A stretch of DNA of 64,000 nucleotides. Source: Accumulibacter appositus (GTDB taxonomy: Bacteria > Pseudomonadota > Gammaproteobacteria > Burkholderiales > Rhodocyclaceae). Position numbers and translations under genes: made by a program. Location of the stretch: NCBI RefSeq assembly GCF_035440685.1, contig NZ_DAORMW010000024.1; one strand, 5' to 3'. The notes under the pieces are model-generated. The model was not told the origin of the DNA. It did no database searches and saw only the letters and a list, made by a program, of their open reading frames with translations. The stretch's first letter is position 1. The number at the start of each line of letters is the position of its first letter. Positions 37,653 through 49,910 of the stretch are shown here, piece by piece.

Positions 37653-40600
37653 ATGGCTGACAGCACTGTTCTCAACTTCACTGGCCGCCAGAGCGATCAG
37701 GCGCGATTGCCGGCTCTGCTGCAGACCGTTCGTCGCTCGGCGGGCGAGGCGGATGACCCGTTCCTGCCGGTCGGCTACCTGCGGACGCGGGCGAGCTTTG
37801 AGGTCGGTTCTGCGGTGCGTGCTGGCGGGGCCAGCGCCAGTGCGCAGCAGTACGCGGCGCAGGACGATGAGGTGCTGGTCATTGAACTCGCCGACGCTGG
37901 CGTTCTGATCACCTCGGCCAGCAAACTCAAGGCCTCGCTGGAGCGCAGCCGGCCCGATCTGATCGGCAGTGACGGCGAGATCCTGTTCGATCAGCTGCGC
38001 AGCGATGGGGCGGCGACGCGCGGGCTGCTCGGCGACGCGATCGGCGGCCTGGTCAGCAAGGTCTTTGCGCTGGCGGTGGGGGCCGCCAGCGATGAAATCA
38101 TCGAGGCGGCCAAGAGCAGGCTTGGCAAGTTGCGCAAGGGTGCCGGTGAGGTGGCCGAGCTGGGGGTCAGCGGGCTCGGTACCAAGGCCTTGATGTGGGC
38201 GATCGAGTCGCGGCTGGGTCGGCCGACCGGCGTTTACTGCTGGGACGGCGCAGGCAGCGTCGCCGAGGCACAGGACAGCGAGGCCCTGGCGCGGGCGCAG
38301 CGCGAGCTGCACCGCGCCGCGGCCGAGCGCCTGCCGGTGCTGCTCTTCATCCACGGCACGGGGTCCAATTCCTTGGGCAGCTTTGGTGAGCTGCAGCTTG
38401 ATGAGCGCGATCTGTGGAGTGTGTTGCAGCGCCGTTTTCGCGGCGGGATCTATACCTACGAGCACCGCACGCTCTCCGAGAGCCCGATCGAGAACGCCCT
38501 GGAGCTGCTGGCGGTGCTGCCCGACGGCATTCAGCTCAATCTGGTCTCGCACTCGCGCGGCGGTCTGGTTGCCGACCTGCTCTGTCTGCAGGACTTCGAG
38601 CGGCTGATCGAGCAGTTCAAGGCTGATCTGCCGGGTACCGGCGATGCCTACGAGAGCGAAGCTGCCGCGCAGAGCCTACGTGGCGAACTCGACTCGGCGC
38701 ACGCCGAGCAGCGTGCGCAGCTGCGCCAGCTGGCCAGCGTGCTGGCGGCCAAGAAGCTGGTCGTGCAGCGCTACGTGCGCGTCGCCAGTCCGGCGCAGGG
38801 GACGCGGCTGGCCAGCGGCAACCTGGATCTCTTTCTTTCCGGGATGCTGACCTTGATCGGGCAGGTGCCGTTCTTTTTCGGTAGTCCTTTCTATTCGGCT
38901 TTCAAGCGGGTGGTTCTCGAAATTGCCCACAAGCGGACCAATGCCCACTTGGTGCCTGGTATTGAAGCGATGTTGCCGGACTCGCCGATGGCGCGCCTGC
39001 TGCGCGACGCACCGGTACGCGCCGGAATCGAGATGGCGGTGATCGCCGGCGACATCGAGGGCGGCAATCTGCTCCGGCGCCTCGGCGTCCTGCTCACCGA
39101 CTATTTGCTTTTCGACAACGTCGACAACGACCTGGTCGTTGATAGCGACTCAATGTTCGCCGGCATCGCGCCGCAGGCGCGGGCGAGGGCGCTCTTCGAT
39201 CGCGGTGCGGAGGTCTCGCATTTCCGCTACTTCAGGAACATCGACACGCGCCTTGCGCTGCGTGACTGGCTGGTGGCCGGCGAGGTCTTGCCGCTGGCGG
39301 CTTTCCAGCCGCTGCCGGGTCCCTTCTTCGACGGCGAGCTGAGCACGCGCGAGGCGGGTGAAGGCCGCTCGCGGGGTGGCTCGCGGACGCCGCCGACGCG
39401 GCCTGCCGATTTGCCGGTGGTCGTCGTGCTGCCTGGGGTGATGGGCTCGCACCTGTCGGTGAATGGCAAGGACCGGGTGTGGTTCGACCCGCTCGACATC
39501 GCGACGGGTGGTCTCGGCAAGATTGCCTGGGAGCAGTCAGGCGTCGAGGCCGAGAAGCTGTTCGACATGTTCTACAGCGAGCTCTGTGATTTTCTCGCGG
39601 AAAGTCACCGCGTCGAGCGCTTCGCCTACGACTGGCGACAACCGCTCGATGTGCTCGCCGAGCGCTTCGCGGAATTCCTCGACCGCTTGTTGCGCGAGAC
39701 CACGCAGCCGGTGCGCCTGCTCGCGCACAGCATGGGCGGCCTGGTGGTACGCGCCAGTATTCACAAGCGCCGCGCGGTGATCGACGCGCTGATGGCGCGC
39801 GATGGTGCGCGCCTGGTGATGCTCGGGACGCCCAATCAGGGCGCCTATTCGATGGTCGAGAACCTGCTCGGCAAGGGCGATACGCTGCGCTCCTTGGTAC
39901 GCCTCGATCTTGCGCACGACATGCGGGAAGTACTGGAGATCGTCGCCGGTTTTCGGGGCGCGCTGCAGTTGCTGCCCAAGCGCGGTTTCGTCGATTGTTT
40001 TCAGGGGCAGCCCGAAGGCGGTGATGACCATCAGGATTTCTGGCAAGCCGGGACCTGGGCCAGCTACCGCAAGAAGGTCTTCGATTTCTGGTTTGGCAAT
40101 GGCAATTCGGCGACACCGAACCAGCAGCAGCTCGATGCGGCGAGCTGGCTGTGGACGCAGGACGGCGAGGAGACGCCGGCACTGCCTGCGGCCTATGCCA
40201 GCAAGGCGATCTATGTCTTTGGCGTGGCGCGCAATACGCCGTGCGGAATTCGCGAGGTGAAAGGGCGCCTGAAAATGGTCGGCACCAGCCAGGGTGACGG
40301 TACCGTCACCTGGGCGTCGGGGCGTATCGGCAATGTCGGCAGCTACTACTACCTGCCGGCCAAGCATGGCGATCTGCCCTCGACCCGCGAGTATTTCCCG
40401 GCGCTCGGCGAGTTGCTGAGCAGCGGTGTGAGCGGTGGCTTGCTGAGCAGTCCGCCGCTGGTGCGCGGCGAAGAGCAGCCGCTACCGGTGACCTACGATG
40501 CCGGACCGCCGACCCTCGACGGCGGCGAAGCGGTGGCGCGCGGCCTGCTTGGCGGTTCGCCGCGCAGTCGCGTCGCGGCGCGCCCGAAACGTCGCCTGGA

Positions 40601-43600
40601 AGTCAAGGTCAAGGCCATGGACCTGCGTTTCCTGACCCAACCGGTCCTGCTCGGTCATTACGAGCAGGACCCGATCGCCGGTGCCGAGGCGCTGATCGAT
40701 CGCGAGTTGCTCGGCGGCGACCTCACGCAGCGCTACAACCTCGGGCTTTACGCCGGCCCGCGTGGCGCGGCGAGCGTCGTCCTGCGCGTTCCCAATGAGC
40801 AGGAGCGCCGCCGTGGCAGCCTCACCGGCGCGATCGTCACCGGCCTCGGCGCCTACGACGGTAATCTCAGTGTCGGCGATCTGACCGAAGCGGTCCGTGC
40901 CGGCGTCCTGCGCTACCTGCTGCAGGTGATCGACGTGCTCGGCAAGGACGAACGCGAACTGCCGCTGGCCGCGCTACTGCTCGGCTACAACTCTTCGGCG
41001 AACCTGTCCGTGGCGGCGTCGGTCGAGGCACTGCTGCGCGGCGTCATGGAAGCCAACGCGCGCTTCTACGAGACCACCCGACTCGACATTCGCGTCACTC
41101 GTCTCGATATCGTCGAGCTCTATCAGGATACGGCGATCACCGCCGTCTACGCGCTGCGGCGCATGCCCGAGCGGCTTGCCGAACTGAGCCGGCGCTATGA
41201 CGTGGCGCTGGTCTGCCAGCCGGAGCTCGAACAGGGCGAAGGCTTGCGCCGTCGCCTGTTCGATAGCGGCAATCCGAGTTACTGGCCACGACTGATCGTC
41301 ACCGACGCCGATCGGCACGATCAGGGCCCGGCTTCCTGCCCGCCGAGCAATGACGCCAAGGCCGGCGACGCTGGCCAGGCGGGAGCGCTGCAGGCTTCGC
41401 CGCGGCAGCGTACGGCGATTGCCGAGCGCCTGCGTTTTCTCTACGTTGGCCAGCGTGCACGCGCCGAGTCGGTGGTTCACCAGCGCCAGCCCGGCCTGAT
41501 CGAGCAGCTCGTGCGCCAGCAGATCCAGATGCCGGTTTGGCGCGAGGACTTCGGGCGCGTGCTCTTCCAGCTGATGGTGCCGCACGACTTCAAGGACGCG
41601 GCACGACAGCTCGAAAGCATTGTCCTGGTCGTCGATGACTACACCGCCAACCTGCCATGGGAGTTGATGTTCGCGGACAATCAGCGCGGCGCCGGCGAGA
41701 AACTGCCGCTTGCCGTGCGCACTCCGGTAGTGCGCCAGCTCGCGGCCATGCAGTTCCGTCGCCAGGTGCGGCAGGGACTGGAGCGCAAGGCCTTTGTCGT
41801 CGGCAATCCGTCGGTCGAAGGTTTTGCCGCGGCCTTTCCGGATCCCCGGCAGCCGGATGCGCTCGACCCACCACCGCTGCCGAACGCCGAGAGCGAGGCT
41901 TACCAGGTGGCAGCCATCCTGCAGGGTCTTGCCTACCAGGTGGTCGCCGAGATCGGCTGCGACCGCAGCGCTTCCGACGTGCTGACCCGGCTTTACCAGC
42001 AGCCGTACCGGTTGCTGCATATCGCGGCGCACGGCATTTTCGACCAGCAGCACGTCGATGGCCGCCGCCGCTCGGGGGTGGTTCTCTCCGACGGACTGTT
42101 GATTACCGCCGCCGAGATCCGGGCCATGGAAAGCGTGCCCGAACTCGTTTTCCTGAGCTGTTGCCATCTGGGCAAGGTGGATACAGGCAGCGGGGACGAA
42201 GGCCGGAAGCAGGCTGCCGAGCGCACGCTGCTTGATGGCAACCTGTTGGCGGCCAGCGTCGCGCGCGAGTTGATCAACATCGGCGTGCGCTGCGTGGTGG
42301 TTGCTGGCTGGGCGGTGGATGACAAGGGCGCGATGATTTTCGGCAAGGCCTTTTACGAGAGCCTGCTGCTTGCCGGCCAGCCTTTCGGGCAGGCGGTTTT
42401 CGAAGGGCGGCGGGCGGTCTGGCAAGCCAATCGCGAAGACATCACCTGGGGTGCCTATCAGGCCTACGGCGAACCGGGCTGGCTGGCCGAGCCGCGTCTG
42501 TCGGGACAGGCCGCGACTGCGGTCGCTTACGTCTCGCCCGACGAATTGCTCGACGAGCTATCCAGCCGCCGTGCGGCGCTGTCACGTGCCAGCGAGCGGC
42601 AGACGACGCGCGAGCTTGAGGCGCAGCTGAGCAGCATCGCGACCTTGCTCGACGAGCGCTGTCCGGCCGGCTGGTTGCGGCTACCGGCCGTGCAGTCGGC
42701 GCTGGCGAGCGTCTGGGCTGACCTCGGTGACTTCGCCAGGGCGCGGACGGCTTACCTCGACGCCATCCAGTCTGAGGACGGCGACGGGCAGGTGCCGATA
42801 CGCGACATCGAGCAGTTGGCGAATATCGAGGCGCGCATGGGTGAGAAGGCGGAAAGCGACGCCAGCGACGAACGGGATGCAAGCGACGAAAGGGATGCAA
42901 GCGAGAACAAGGACGGCAAGGCGCTGCAGTTGATCGACAGCGCGCTGGAGCGTCTGCGCAGTCTCGACGCTCTGGTTTCGCACCCGGCCGGCGCAGCACC
43001 GGTCGGCCGGGTCAATGCTGAGCGTTGCGCACTGCGCGGCAGTGCTGCCAAGCGCAAGGCCAACGTGTTTGCACGCCGGGCGCTTGCTGCCGACGTCGGC
43101 ACGGGCAGTGCTAGCGAAAAAAACCGGGCAGCCAGTAAGGCGGCGCTTGTTCAGATGGAGCAGGCCTTGCGCGACAGCGCCGGTTTTTACGGGCAAGGCG
43201 AGGGACGGCCGGGCGATGCGGCTTTCCGGTCGTACAACGCGCTCAACCGGCTGGCAATCGAGGCGCTGTTGACGCCGCTCGACGGCGGGCGGCAAGAGGA
43301 GGACAAGGTGGCCGTCGAGGAGGGTATTGCCCTGGCGCGTTACTGCCGCTCCGCGGCCCGCGACGCGTACGCACACAGTGCCGATTTCTGGGACGCCATG
43401 CGCGAGCCTGAGGCGATGCTCGTCGAGTGTCTGCTCGATGGCGTACTCATGCGCTCGGGAGCCGTCGGCCAGCTGGCGTTCGACGAAGTGGCGCGCGCTT
43501 ACGACGAGACGCTGTCCACGCTTTGCCTCAAACCGAAGCAAGTCGACTCGGTGCTGGCGCAGATTTGTCTGTTGTCGAGATTTTGCGACGCTCGCGCGCT

Positions 43601-43796
43601 CAGTCAAGGTGACGGCGACGGCGGCTGGCAGCTGGCGGCCGGCCGGCTGATCAATCTCGCCGAACGCATTCGTCCCGGGGCATGCCAGCGAAGCGATCGG
43701 CCGCGGGGCGCGGCGCCTGCCGGGGAGGTGGCGACAGGGTCGTCTGCCAGCACGGCGGCCAGTAAAGGGCGTCAAGGCACACCGCGCAAACGCTAA
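37653..43796 (+). CDS. Giant multidomain protein: two alpha/beta-hydrolases plus CHAT protease
   Basis: The protein has 2047 residues from ATG 37653, with GGAGG just upstream; ATG 37641 is an alternative. The first lipase-like fold has LLFIHGTGSN (about 230) and SHSRGG (about 298). The second is LCAT/lipase-like: VVVLPGVMGSHL (about 587) and AHSMGGLV (about 692). Residues ~985-1215 resemble a leucyl-aminopeptidase-N/macro-like domain (AIVTGLGAYDGNLSVGDL). The CHAT protease (about 1265-1620) has its His in IAAHG (about 1459) and Cys in FLSCCH (about 1501). A helical, TPR-like tail with a small ASDERD tandem repeat follows. It is cytosolic. It is probably an immune or suicide-type protease-lipase acting with the neighbouring caspase. 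Confidence 0.85.
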   Translation: MADSTVLNFTGRQSDQARLPALLQTVRRSAGEADDPFLPVGYLRTRASFEVGSAVRAGGASASAQQYAAQDDEVLVIELADAGVLITSASKLKASLERSRPDLIGSDGEILFDQLRSDGAATRGLLGDAIGGLVSKVFALAVGAASDEIIEAAKSRLGKLRKGAGEVAELGVSGLGTKALMWAIESRLGRPTGVYCWDGAGSVAEAQDSEALARAQRELHRAAAERLPVLLFIHGTGSNSLGSFGELQLDERDLWSVLQRRFRGGIYTYEHRTLSESPIENALELLAVLPDGIQLNLVSHSRGGLVADLLCLQDFERLIEQFKADLPGTGDAYESEAAAQSLRGELDSAHAEQRAQLRQLASVLAAKKLVVQRYVRVASPAQGTRLASGNLDLFLSGMLTLIGQVPFFFGSPFYSAFKRVVLEIAHKRTNAHLVPGIEAMLPDSPMARLLRDAPVRAGIEMAVIAGDIEGGNLLRRLGVLLTDYLLFDNVDNDLVVDSDSMFAGIAPQARARALFDRGAEVSHFRYFRNIDTRLALRDWLVAGEVLPLAAFQPLPGPFFDGELSTREAGEGRSRGGSRTPPTRPADLPVVVVLPGVMGSHLSVNGKDRVWFDPLDIATGGLGKIAWEQSGVEAEKLFDMFYSELCDFLAESHRVERFAYDWRQPLDVLAERFAEFLDRLLRETTQPVRLLAHSMGGLVVRASIHKRRAVIDALMARDGARLVMLGTPNQGAYSMVENLLGKGDTLRSLVRLDLAHDMREVLEIVAGFRGALQLLPKRGFVDCFQGQPEGGDDHQDFWQAGTWASYRKKVFDFWFGNGNSATPNQQQLDAASWLWTQDGEETPALPAAYASKAIYVFGVARNTPCGIREVKGRLKMVGTSQGDGTVTWASGRIGNVGSYYYLPAKHGDLPSTREYFPALGELLSSGVSGGLLSSPPLVRGEEQPLPVTYDAGPPTLDGGEAVARGLLGGSPRSRVAARPKRRLEVKVKAMDLRFLTQPVLLGHYEQDPIAGAEALIDRELLGGDLTQRYNLGLYAGPRGAASVVLRVPNEQERRRGSLTGAIVTGLGAYDGNLSVGDLTEAVRAGVLRYLLQVIDVLGKDERELPLAALLLGYNSSANLSVAASVEALLRGVMEANARFYETTRLDIRVTRLDIVELYQDTAITAVYALRRMPERLAELSRRYDVALVCQPELEQGEGLRRRLFDSGNPSYWPRLIVTDADRHDQGPASCPPSNDAKAGDAGQAGALQASPRQRTAIAERLRFLYVGQRARAESVVHQRQPGLIEQLVRQQIQMPVWREDFGRVLFQLMVPHDFKDAARQLESIVLVVDDYTANLPWELMFADNQRGAGEKLPLAVRTPVVRQLAAMQFRRQVRQGLERKAFVVGNPSVEGFAAAFPDPRQPDALDPPPLPNAESEAYQVAAILQGLAYQVVAEIGCDRSASDVLTRLYQQPYRLLHIAAHGIFDQQHVDGRRRSGVVLSDGLLITAAEIRAMESVPELVFLSCCHLGKVDTGSGDEGRKQAAERTLLDGNLLAASVARELINIGVRCVVVAGWAVDDKGAMIFGKAFYESLLLAGQPFGQAVFEGRRAVWQANREDITWGAYQAYGEPGWLAEPRLSGQAATAVAYVSPDELLDELSSRRAALSRASERQTTRELEAQLSSIATLLDERCPAGWLRLPAVQSALASVWADLGDFARARTAYLDAIQSEDGDGQVPIRDIEQLANIEARMGEKAESDASDERDASDERDASENKDGKALQLIDSALERLRSLDALVSHPAGAAPVGRVNAERCALRGSAAKRKANVFARRALAADVGTGSASEKNRAASKAALVQMEQALRDSAGFYGQGEGRPGDAAFRSYNALNRLAIEALLTPLDGGRQEEDKVAVEEGIALARYCRSAARDAYAHSADFWDAMREPEAMLVECLLDGVLMRSGAVGQLAFDEVARAYDETLSTLCLKPKQVDSVLAQICLLSRFCDARALSQGDGDGGWQLAAGRLINLAERIRPGACQRSDRPRGAAPAGEVATGSSASTAASKGRQGTPRKR

Positions 43797-43937
43797 GCGG
43801 GTGTTGCACGGCTCTTGCGCCGCTGTCAGGTTTGCCGGAAATTTCATCAGGAATGGAGCACGGAGAGGGCGGCGGCTTCCTGTGCGCGACCTGAAAACCC
43901 GCTTTATTCCATCAACCATCGTTCAGAAAGGAAAGCC

Positions 43938-44381
43938 ATGTTCCAGAAGCTCGCAGCTTGCCTGTCAGTCCTGCTCTTGGTCAGCGTGCTCACGGCTTGC
44001 GCCGGCGCCAGCCGGCAGCCGGGAGAAATGGAGATGCGTACCGGCGTCGTCGAACAGATTATCGATGTCGACTTGCCGAGCAATCATCATCCCGGCGTCG
44101 GTGCGGTGGTCGGTGGCCTCGCCGGTCTGGGGGTCGGCAGCCTGATCGGTGCGGGCACCGGTCGCGACGTGGCCATGATCGCCGGAAGCATTGGCGGCGC
44201 GCTCGCCGGCAATGAAATCCAGAGGAAATATGAGCGCCCTGTTCCGGGGCAGCAAATCGTTGTTCGTACCGCCAGCGGCGTGCTGATTTCGGTCACCCAG
44301 GCCGGCGTCGCGGGTTTGCGCAAGGGACAACTGGTCTATGTCGAGGGTCATGGCGACGGTGCGCGCGTCGTCGCGCGTTGA
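43938..44381 (+). CDS. SlyB-like glycine-zipper outer-membrane lipoprotein
   Basis: The protein has 147 residues from ATG 43938 (AAAGGAAAG upstream). The lipobox LTAC puts the lipidated Cys at 21. A glycine-zipper membrane segment (VGAVVGGLAGLGVGSLIGAG, then GSIGGALAGNEI) is followed by a small beta domain (QQIVVRTASGVLISVTQ, KGQLVYVEG). This is the SlyB/Rickettsia 17-kDa antigen architecture, associated with envelope integrity. Its stop overlaps the TTG proposed for the next gene by 4 bases, but that next gene appears N-terminally damaged, so coupling may be accidental. Confidence 0.85.
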   Translation: MFQKLAACLSVLLLVSVLTACAGASRQPGEMEMRTGVVEQIIDVDLPSNHHPGVGAVVGGLAGLGVGSLIGAGTGRDVAMIAGSIGGALAGNEIQRKYERPVPGQQIVVRTASGVLISVTQAGVAGLRKGQLVYVEGHGDGARVVAR

Positions 44382-46003
44382 ATTGCGGCCGCCAGCCGGG
44401 GCAGAATGGGCAGCTGATCGACGTCAGTGAGGTCTACGCCGAGTACATCCGGCCGGCGCTGGAGGTGGCCGGGATGGAAGTCTTCGGGGCCGACGATGAG
44501 CAGCGCCCCGGCGCCATTCGTGCCGACCTCTTCCAGGAACTGCTGCTCGCCGAGCGCCAGGCGTTCTCCGGCAGCTATCGCAGCTGGGCGCAGCGCATGG
44601 ACGTCGCGCACCAGAAGGACTGTCCCGGCGACCTGCTGGTGCTGGCCGACGAGGCGCCGATGCGCGCGCTGCACCGCGAAGCGAGGCGCGCCGCCGGCAA
44701 GGTCTTGCTCAAGCGCAGGCAGTATCAGCTGGCGCTCGAGCAGTTCGAGCTGGCGTTGGCCATCGACGCTGACGACAGCTTCAGCCGCGAGAAGAAAGCG
44801 CTCTGCCTGGGTCGCCTGGGCCGCTTCACGGAGGCGCGCGAGTGGCTACGGCAGCTGATCGAGGGCTATCCTCGCGATCCTGCATGCTGGGCGCTGCTCG
44901 GCCATGTCGAGAAGGAAAGCTGGCGGGCCGGTTGGCGACAGCCCGGGCGGACACCGGCGCAGATGCACGCCGCCGCCAGCCACGAAAATAGGGCGCTCGG
45001 CGAGGCCATCGAAGCTTATCGCCAGGCTTTCGTCGCCGCTCCGGCCGATCATCACTCTGGGGTCAAGGCGCTGACCCTGCAAGTGCTGCGCCAGCATTGT
45101 CGCGGCGAGAGCAGCCAGACCATGATCGAGGCGTTGATCGGCGGCGTGCGCTGGTCCTGCCTGAGCGCCCGGGAGCGTGACGGCAAGGACTATGGGGCGC
45201 ACGCCAGCTACGCCGAACTCTGTCTGTTGATCGATCCGCTGCCGAGCGTTCACCAAGCCTTTGGGAATATGGTGGCAGCGGCCAGCGGTGACTGCTTCGC
45301 GCTCGATTCAACGCGGCAGACGCTGCAGCTGCTGCGCGACATCGATTTCCGGCCCGTCGAGACGGCGACCGCGCTGAGCATCGTCGAAGGCGGCATCGAG
45401 CGCAGCCGTGTGCCGTTCGAGCCCCGCCAGGTGTGGCTCTTCAGCGGGCACATGATTGACGCCGCTGGTCGTGAGCCGCCGCGCTTTCCTGCTGCCAAGG
45501 AGGCGCTGGCCGCCGCGAAGATCGCCGAGGCTCTCGATGCGCTCGGTGCGGGGGACGGTGATCTGGCGCTAGCACAGGCCGCCAGCGGCGGCGACCTGTT
45601 GTTTCTGGAAGCCTGTCAGGCACGCGGCATTCGCCTGCAGGTGATGCTGCCTTTCGAGAGCGCGGAGTTCATTGTGCGCTCGGTGCTGCCGGCGAGTAAC
45701 GGCGAGCACTGGCGGCAGCGCTACCTGACGCTGACCAATGCGCTTGCCGAGCAGCCGCGGATCATGCCGGCGGAACTCGGTCGGCTGCCGAAAGACGTGT
45801 GCGGCAAGGCGGCGAATGCTTTCGAGCGCTGCAATCTGTGGCTGCTGTATACGGCGCTCGCCTGGGGCATCGACAAGCTGCGCTTTGTCTGTCTGTGGAA
45901 TGGCGGTGGTGGCGACGGTCCCGGAGGGACCGCGCACATGTACGCTGAAGTCAAGCGTCGTAGCGGACGGGTGACCTGGCTCGATACGCGGAAGTTGTGG
46001 TGA
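44378..46003 (+). CDS. TPR / SLOG-like protein with damaged N-terminal TIR-like domain
   Basis: The frame is 541 residues from TTG 44378. Residues ~15-48 (VYAEYIRPALEVAGMEVFGADDE, then GAIRADLFQELLLA) look like the middle of the small Rossmannoid domain that heads many TRAFs-binding/TPR proteins. The preceding start and the following ADLT...NVWYELGVRHA part are absent, suggesting deletions. Residues ~90-320 are TPR-like helices (ALEQFELALAIDADD, EAREWLRQLIEGYP). Residues ~345-541 form a Rossmann-type domain (LFSGHMID, GGDLLFLEACQARGIRL, LRFVCLWNGGGGDGPGG). Such proteins often lie beside caspase/CHAT genes. The start is uncertain, and it may be a decaying gene. Confidence 0.6.
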   Translation: MNCGRQPGQNGQLIDVSEVYAEYIRPALEVAGMEVFGADDEQRPGAIRADLFQELLLAERQAFSGSYRSWAQRMDVAHQKDCPGDLLVLADEAPMRALHREARRAAGKVLLKRRQYQLALEQFELALAIDADDSFSREKKALCLGRLGRFTEAREWLRQLIEGYPRDPACWALLGHVEKESWRAGWRQPGRTPAQMHAAASHENRALGEAIEAYRQAFVAAPADHHSGVKALTLQVLRQHCRGESSQTMIEALIGGVRWSCLSARERDGKDYGAHASYAELCLLIDPLPSVHQAFGNMVAAASGDCFALDSTRQTLQLLRDIDFRPVETATALSIVEGGIERSRVPFEPRQVWLFSGHMIDAAGREPPRFPAAKEALAAAKIAEALDALGAGDGDLALAQAASGGDLLFLEACQARGIRLQVMLPFESAEFIVRSVLPASNGEHWRQRYLTLTNALAEQPRIMPAELGRLPKDVCGKAANAFERCNLWLLYTALAWGIDKLRFVCLWNGGGGDGPGGTAHMYAEVKRRSGRVTWLDTRKLW

Positions 46004-46073
46004 GCGGCCGCTGCACTTGGCGTGAGCCGCCGCCGCACAAGCCCGCTGGCTAGCGCGGCGGCTGAGCAAAGGC

Positions 46074-46102
46074 GCTGCGCCTGTCCGGCTTACAGGCGCA
46101 GC
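46074..46102. terminator. Hairpin between convergent genes
   Basis: gctgcgcctgt and acaggcgcagc form a perfect 11-base stem with a 7-base loop, placed between the TPR gene and the convergent DJ-1-family gene. The T-tract is poor, so it may act as a bidirectional or Rho-assisted terminator. Confidence 0.5.
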
Positions 46103-46121
46103 CGCCGCAGCGTTCGGTGGC

Positions 46122-46703
46122 TCATGGCTCGATGCGCGTGCCGAGGACCTTGAGGAATTTTGCCAGCCAGTCCGCATGCGCGGGCCAGGCCGGCGCGGTG
46201 ACCAGATTGCCATCGACCAGCGCTTCTTCGATCGGGATGTCGGCGAAGCTGCCACCGGCAGCCCTGACCTCGGGTGCGCAGGCCGGATAGGCAGAGCACG
46301 AGCGTCCCGCCAGCACACCGGCGGCGGCCAGCAGTTGCGCACCGTGGCAGATGGCGGCAATGGGTTTGCCGGCGTTGGCGAAATGCTGAACCATGGCGAT
46401 CACTGCCGGGTCCAGGCGCAGGTATTCGGGCGCCCGGCCACCGGGAATGACCAGCGCGTCGTAGTCTTCGGCGTTCACCGTCGCGAACTCGGCGTTGAGC
46501 GTGAACCGGTGCCCCGGCTTTTCGCTGTAGGTCTGGTCGCCTTCGAAATCGTGGATGGCGGTGCGTACCTGCTCGCCGCCAAGCTTGCCCGGGCAGACAG
46601 CGTGCACGGTATGGCCGACCATCTGCAGGGCCTGGAAGGGAACCATCGTTTCGTAGTCCTCGGTGAAATCACCGGTGATCATCAGAATCATTTTTGCAGC
46701 CAT
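46122..46703 (-). CDS. DJ-1/PfpI-family protein (class I glutamine amidotransferase-like)
   Basis: The protein has 193 residues. ATG 46703 is preceded by GGAGA; longer in-frame starts lack homology. It shows the nucleophile elbow AICHGAQ (C119), an acidic residue E15 in FTEDYE that would pair with it, and LVIPGGRAPEYLR. The family includes deglycase-like and protease-like chaperones. The central FTLNAEF...DYDALVIPGG layout matches the subgroup annotated as intracellular protease/amidase. It is cytosolic and monocistronic, convergent with the TPR gene. Confidence 0.85.
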   Translation of the reverse strand: MAAKMILMITGDFTEDYETMVPFQALQMVGHTVHAVCPGKLGGEQVRTAIHDFEGDQTYSEKPGHRFTLNAEFATVNAEDYDALVIPGGRAPEYLRLDPAVIAMVQHFANAGKPIAAICHGAQLLAAAGVLAGRSCSAYPACAPEVRAAGGSFADIPIEEALVDGNLVTAPAWPAHADWLAKFLKVLGTRIEP

Positions 46704-47054
46704 TTGGGTCTCCTTGGCGTGATTGTGGCGAGCGCTTGAACGAAGCGTCACAAAGTTGATACGCATGGATTGTATACAAAGCCTGTCGAAAGCGCAGGTA
46801 GCGCTCGGCGGCGGCTGTCGGCAGGGCATCGCTCGAGGTGCTTTTTTCTGCCAGAAAGGGGGGGCGCTGGATTAGCGTCTATTATTAGGCTGTCACTTGC
46901 CGGACGACGCCCGCAGATGTCATACGCAAGCCATGCCGGCCGATCTGGCTGCGTGTCCGGCAGCGGGAAGAAGTCCGCTTGTCCTGCTTGACTGCTGCCC
47001 GATGTCGGCCTGATTGTTTCTTGTACCTCACGCAATACCCTTCGGAGGTCGTCC
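46704..47054. other. Divergent intergenic region upstream of acnA
   Basis: These 351 bases lie between the DJ-1-family gene and acnA. A perfect palindrome ttgtatacaa sits at 46770-46779 and could be an operator. A ribosome site (TTCGGAGG) precedes acnA. No gene is seen and no promoter is confident. Confidence 0.35.
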
Positions 47055-49772
<2,718 letters not shown>

Positions 49773-49910
49773 CGGCGGCGGGGGAATTTGGCGGCAAGGG
49801 CCGGCGGCCTGGCTGCCGGCGCGCAGCCTTGCGCCGTGATTGCGTGGCCTCGCCGTTCTCGTCGGGCGCGGCTAACGTACTATTGATGCTTCCTTCGTTC
49901 ACTTGTCGCC

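Noticed and set aside
40974..42425. A 483-codon open frame opposite the CHAT domain
   Set aside because: It is the antisense of a catalytic domain with conserved residues; no start signal or motif.
42840..42915. gacgaa/gggatg/caagc tandem units as an independent repeat element
   Set aside because: They stay in frame inside the giant hydrolase-CHAT gene and encode a short ASDERD linker, so they are treated as an internal low-complexity segment.
46770..46779. Perfect palindrome ttgtatacaa upstream of acnA
   Set aside because: Ten bases are too short to claim an operator without a second copy or a known regulator; kept only as a note in the intergenic entry.
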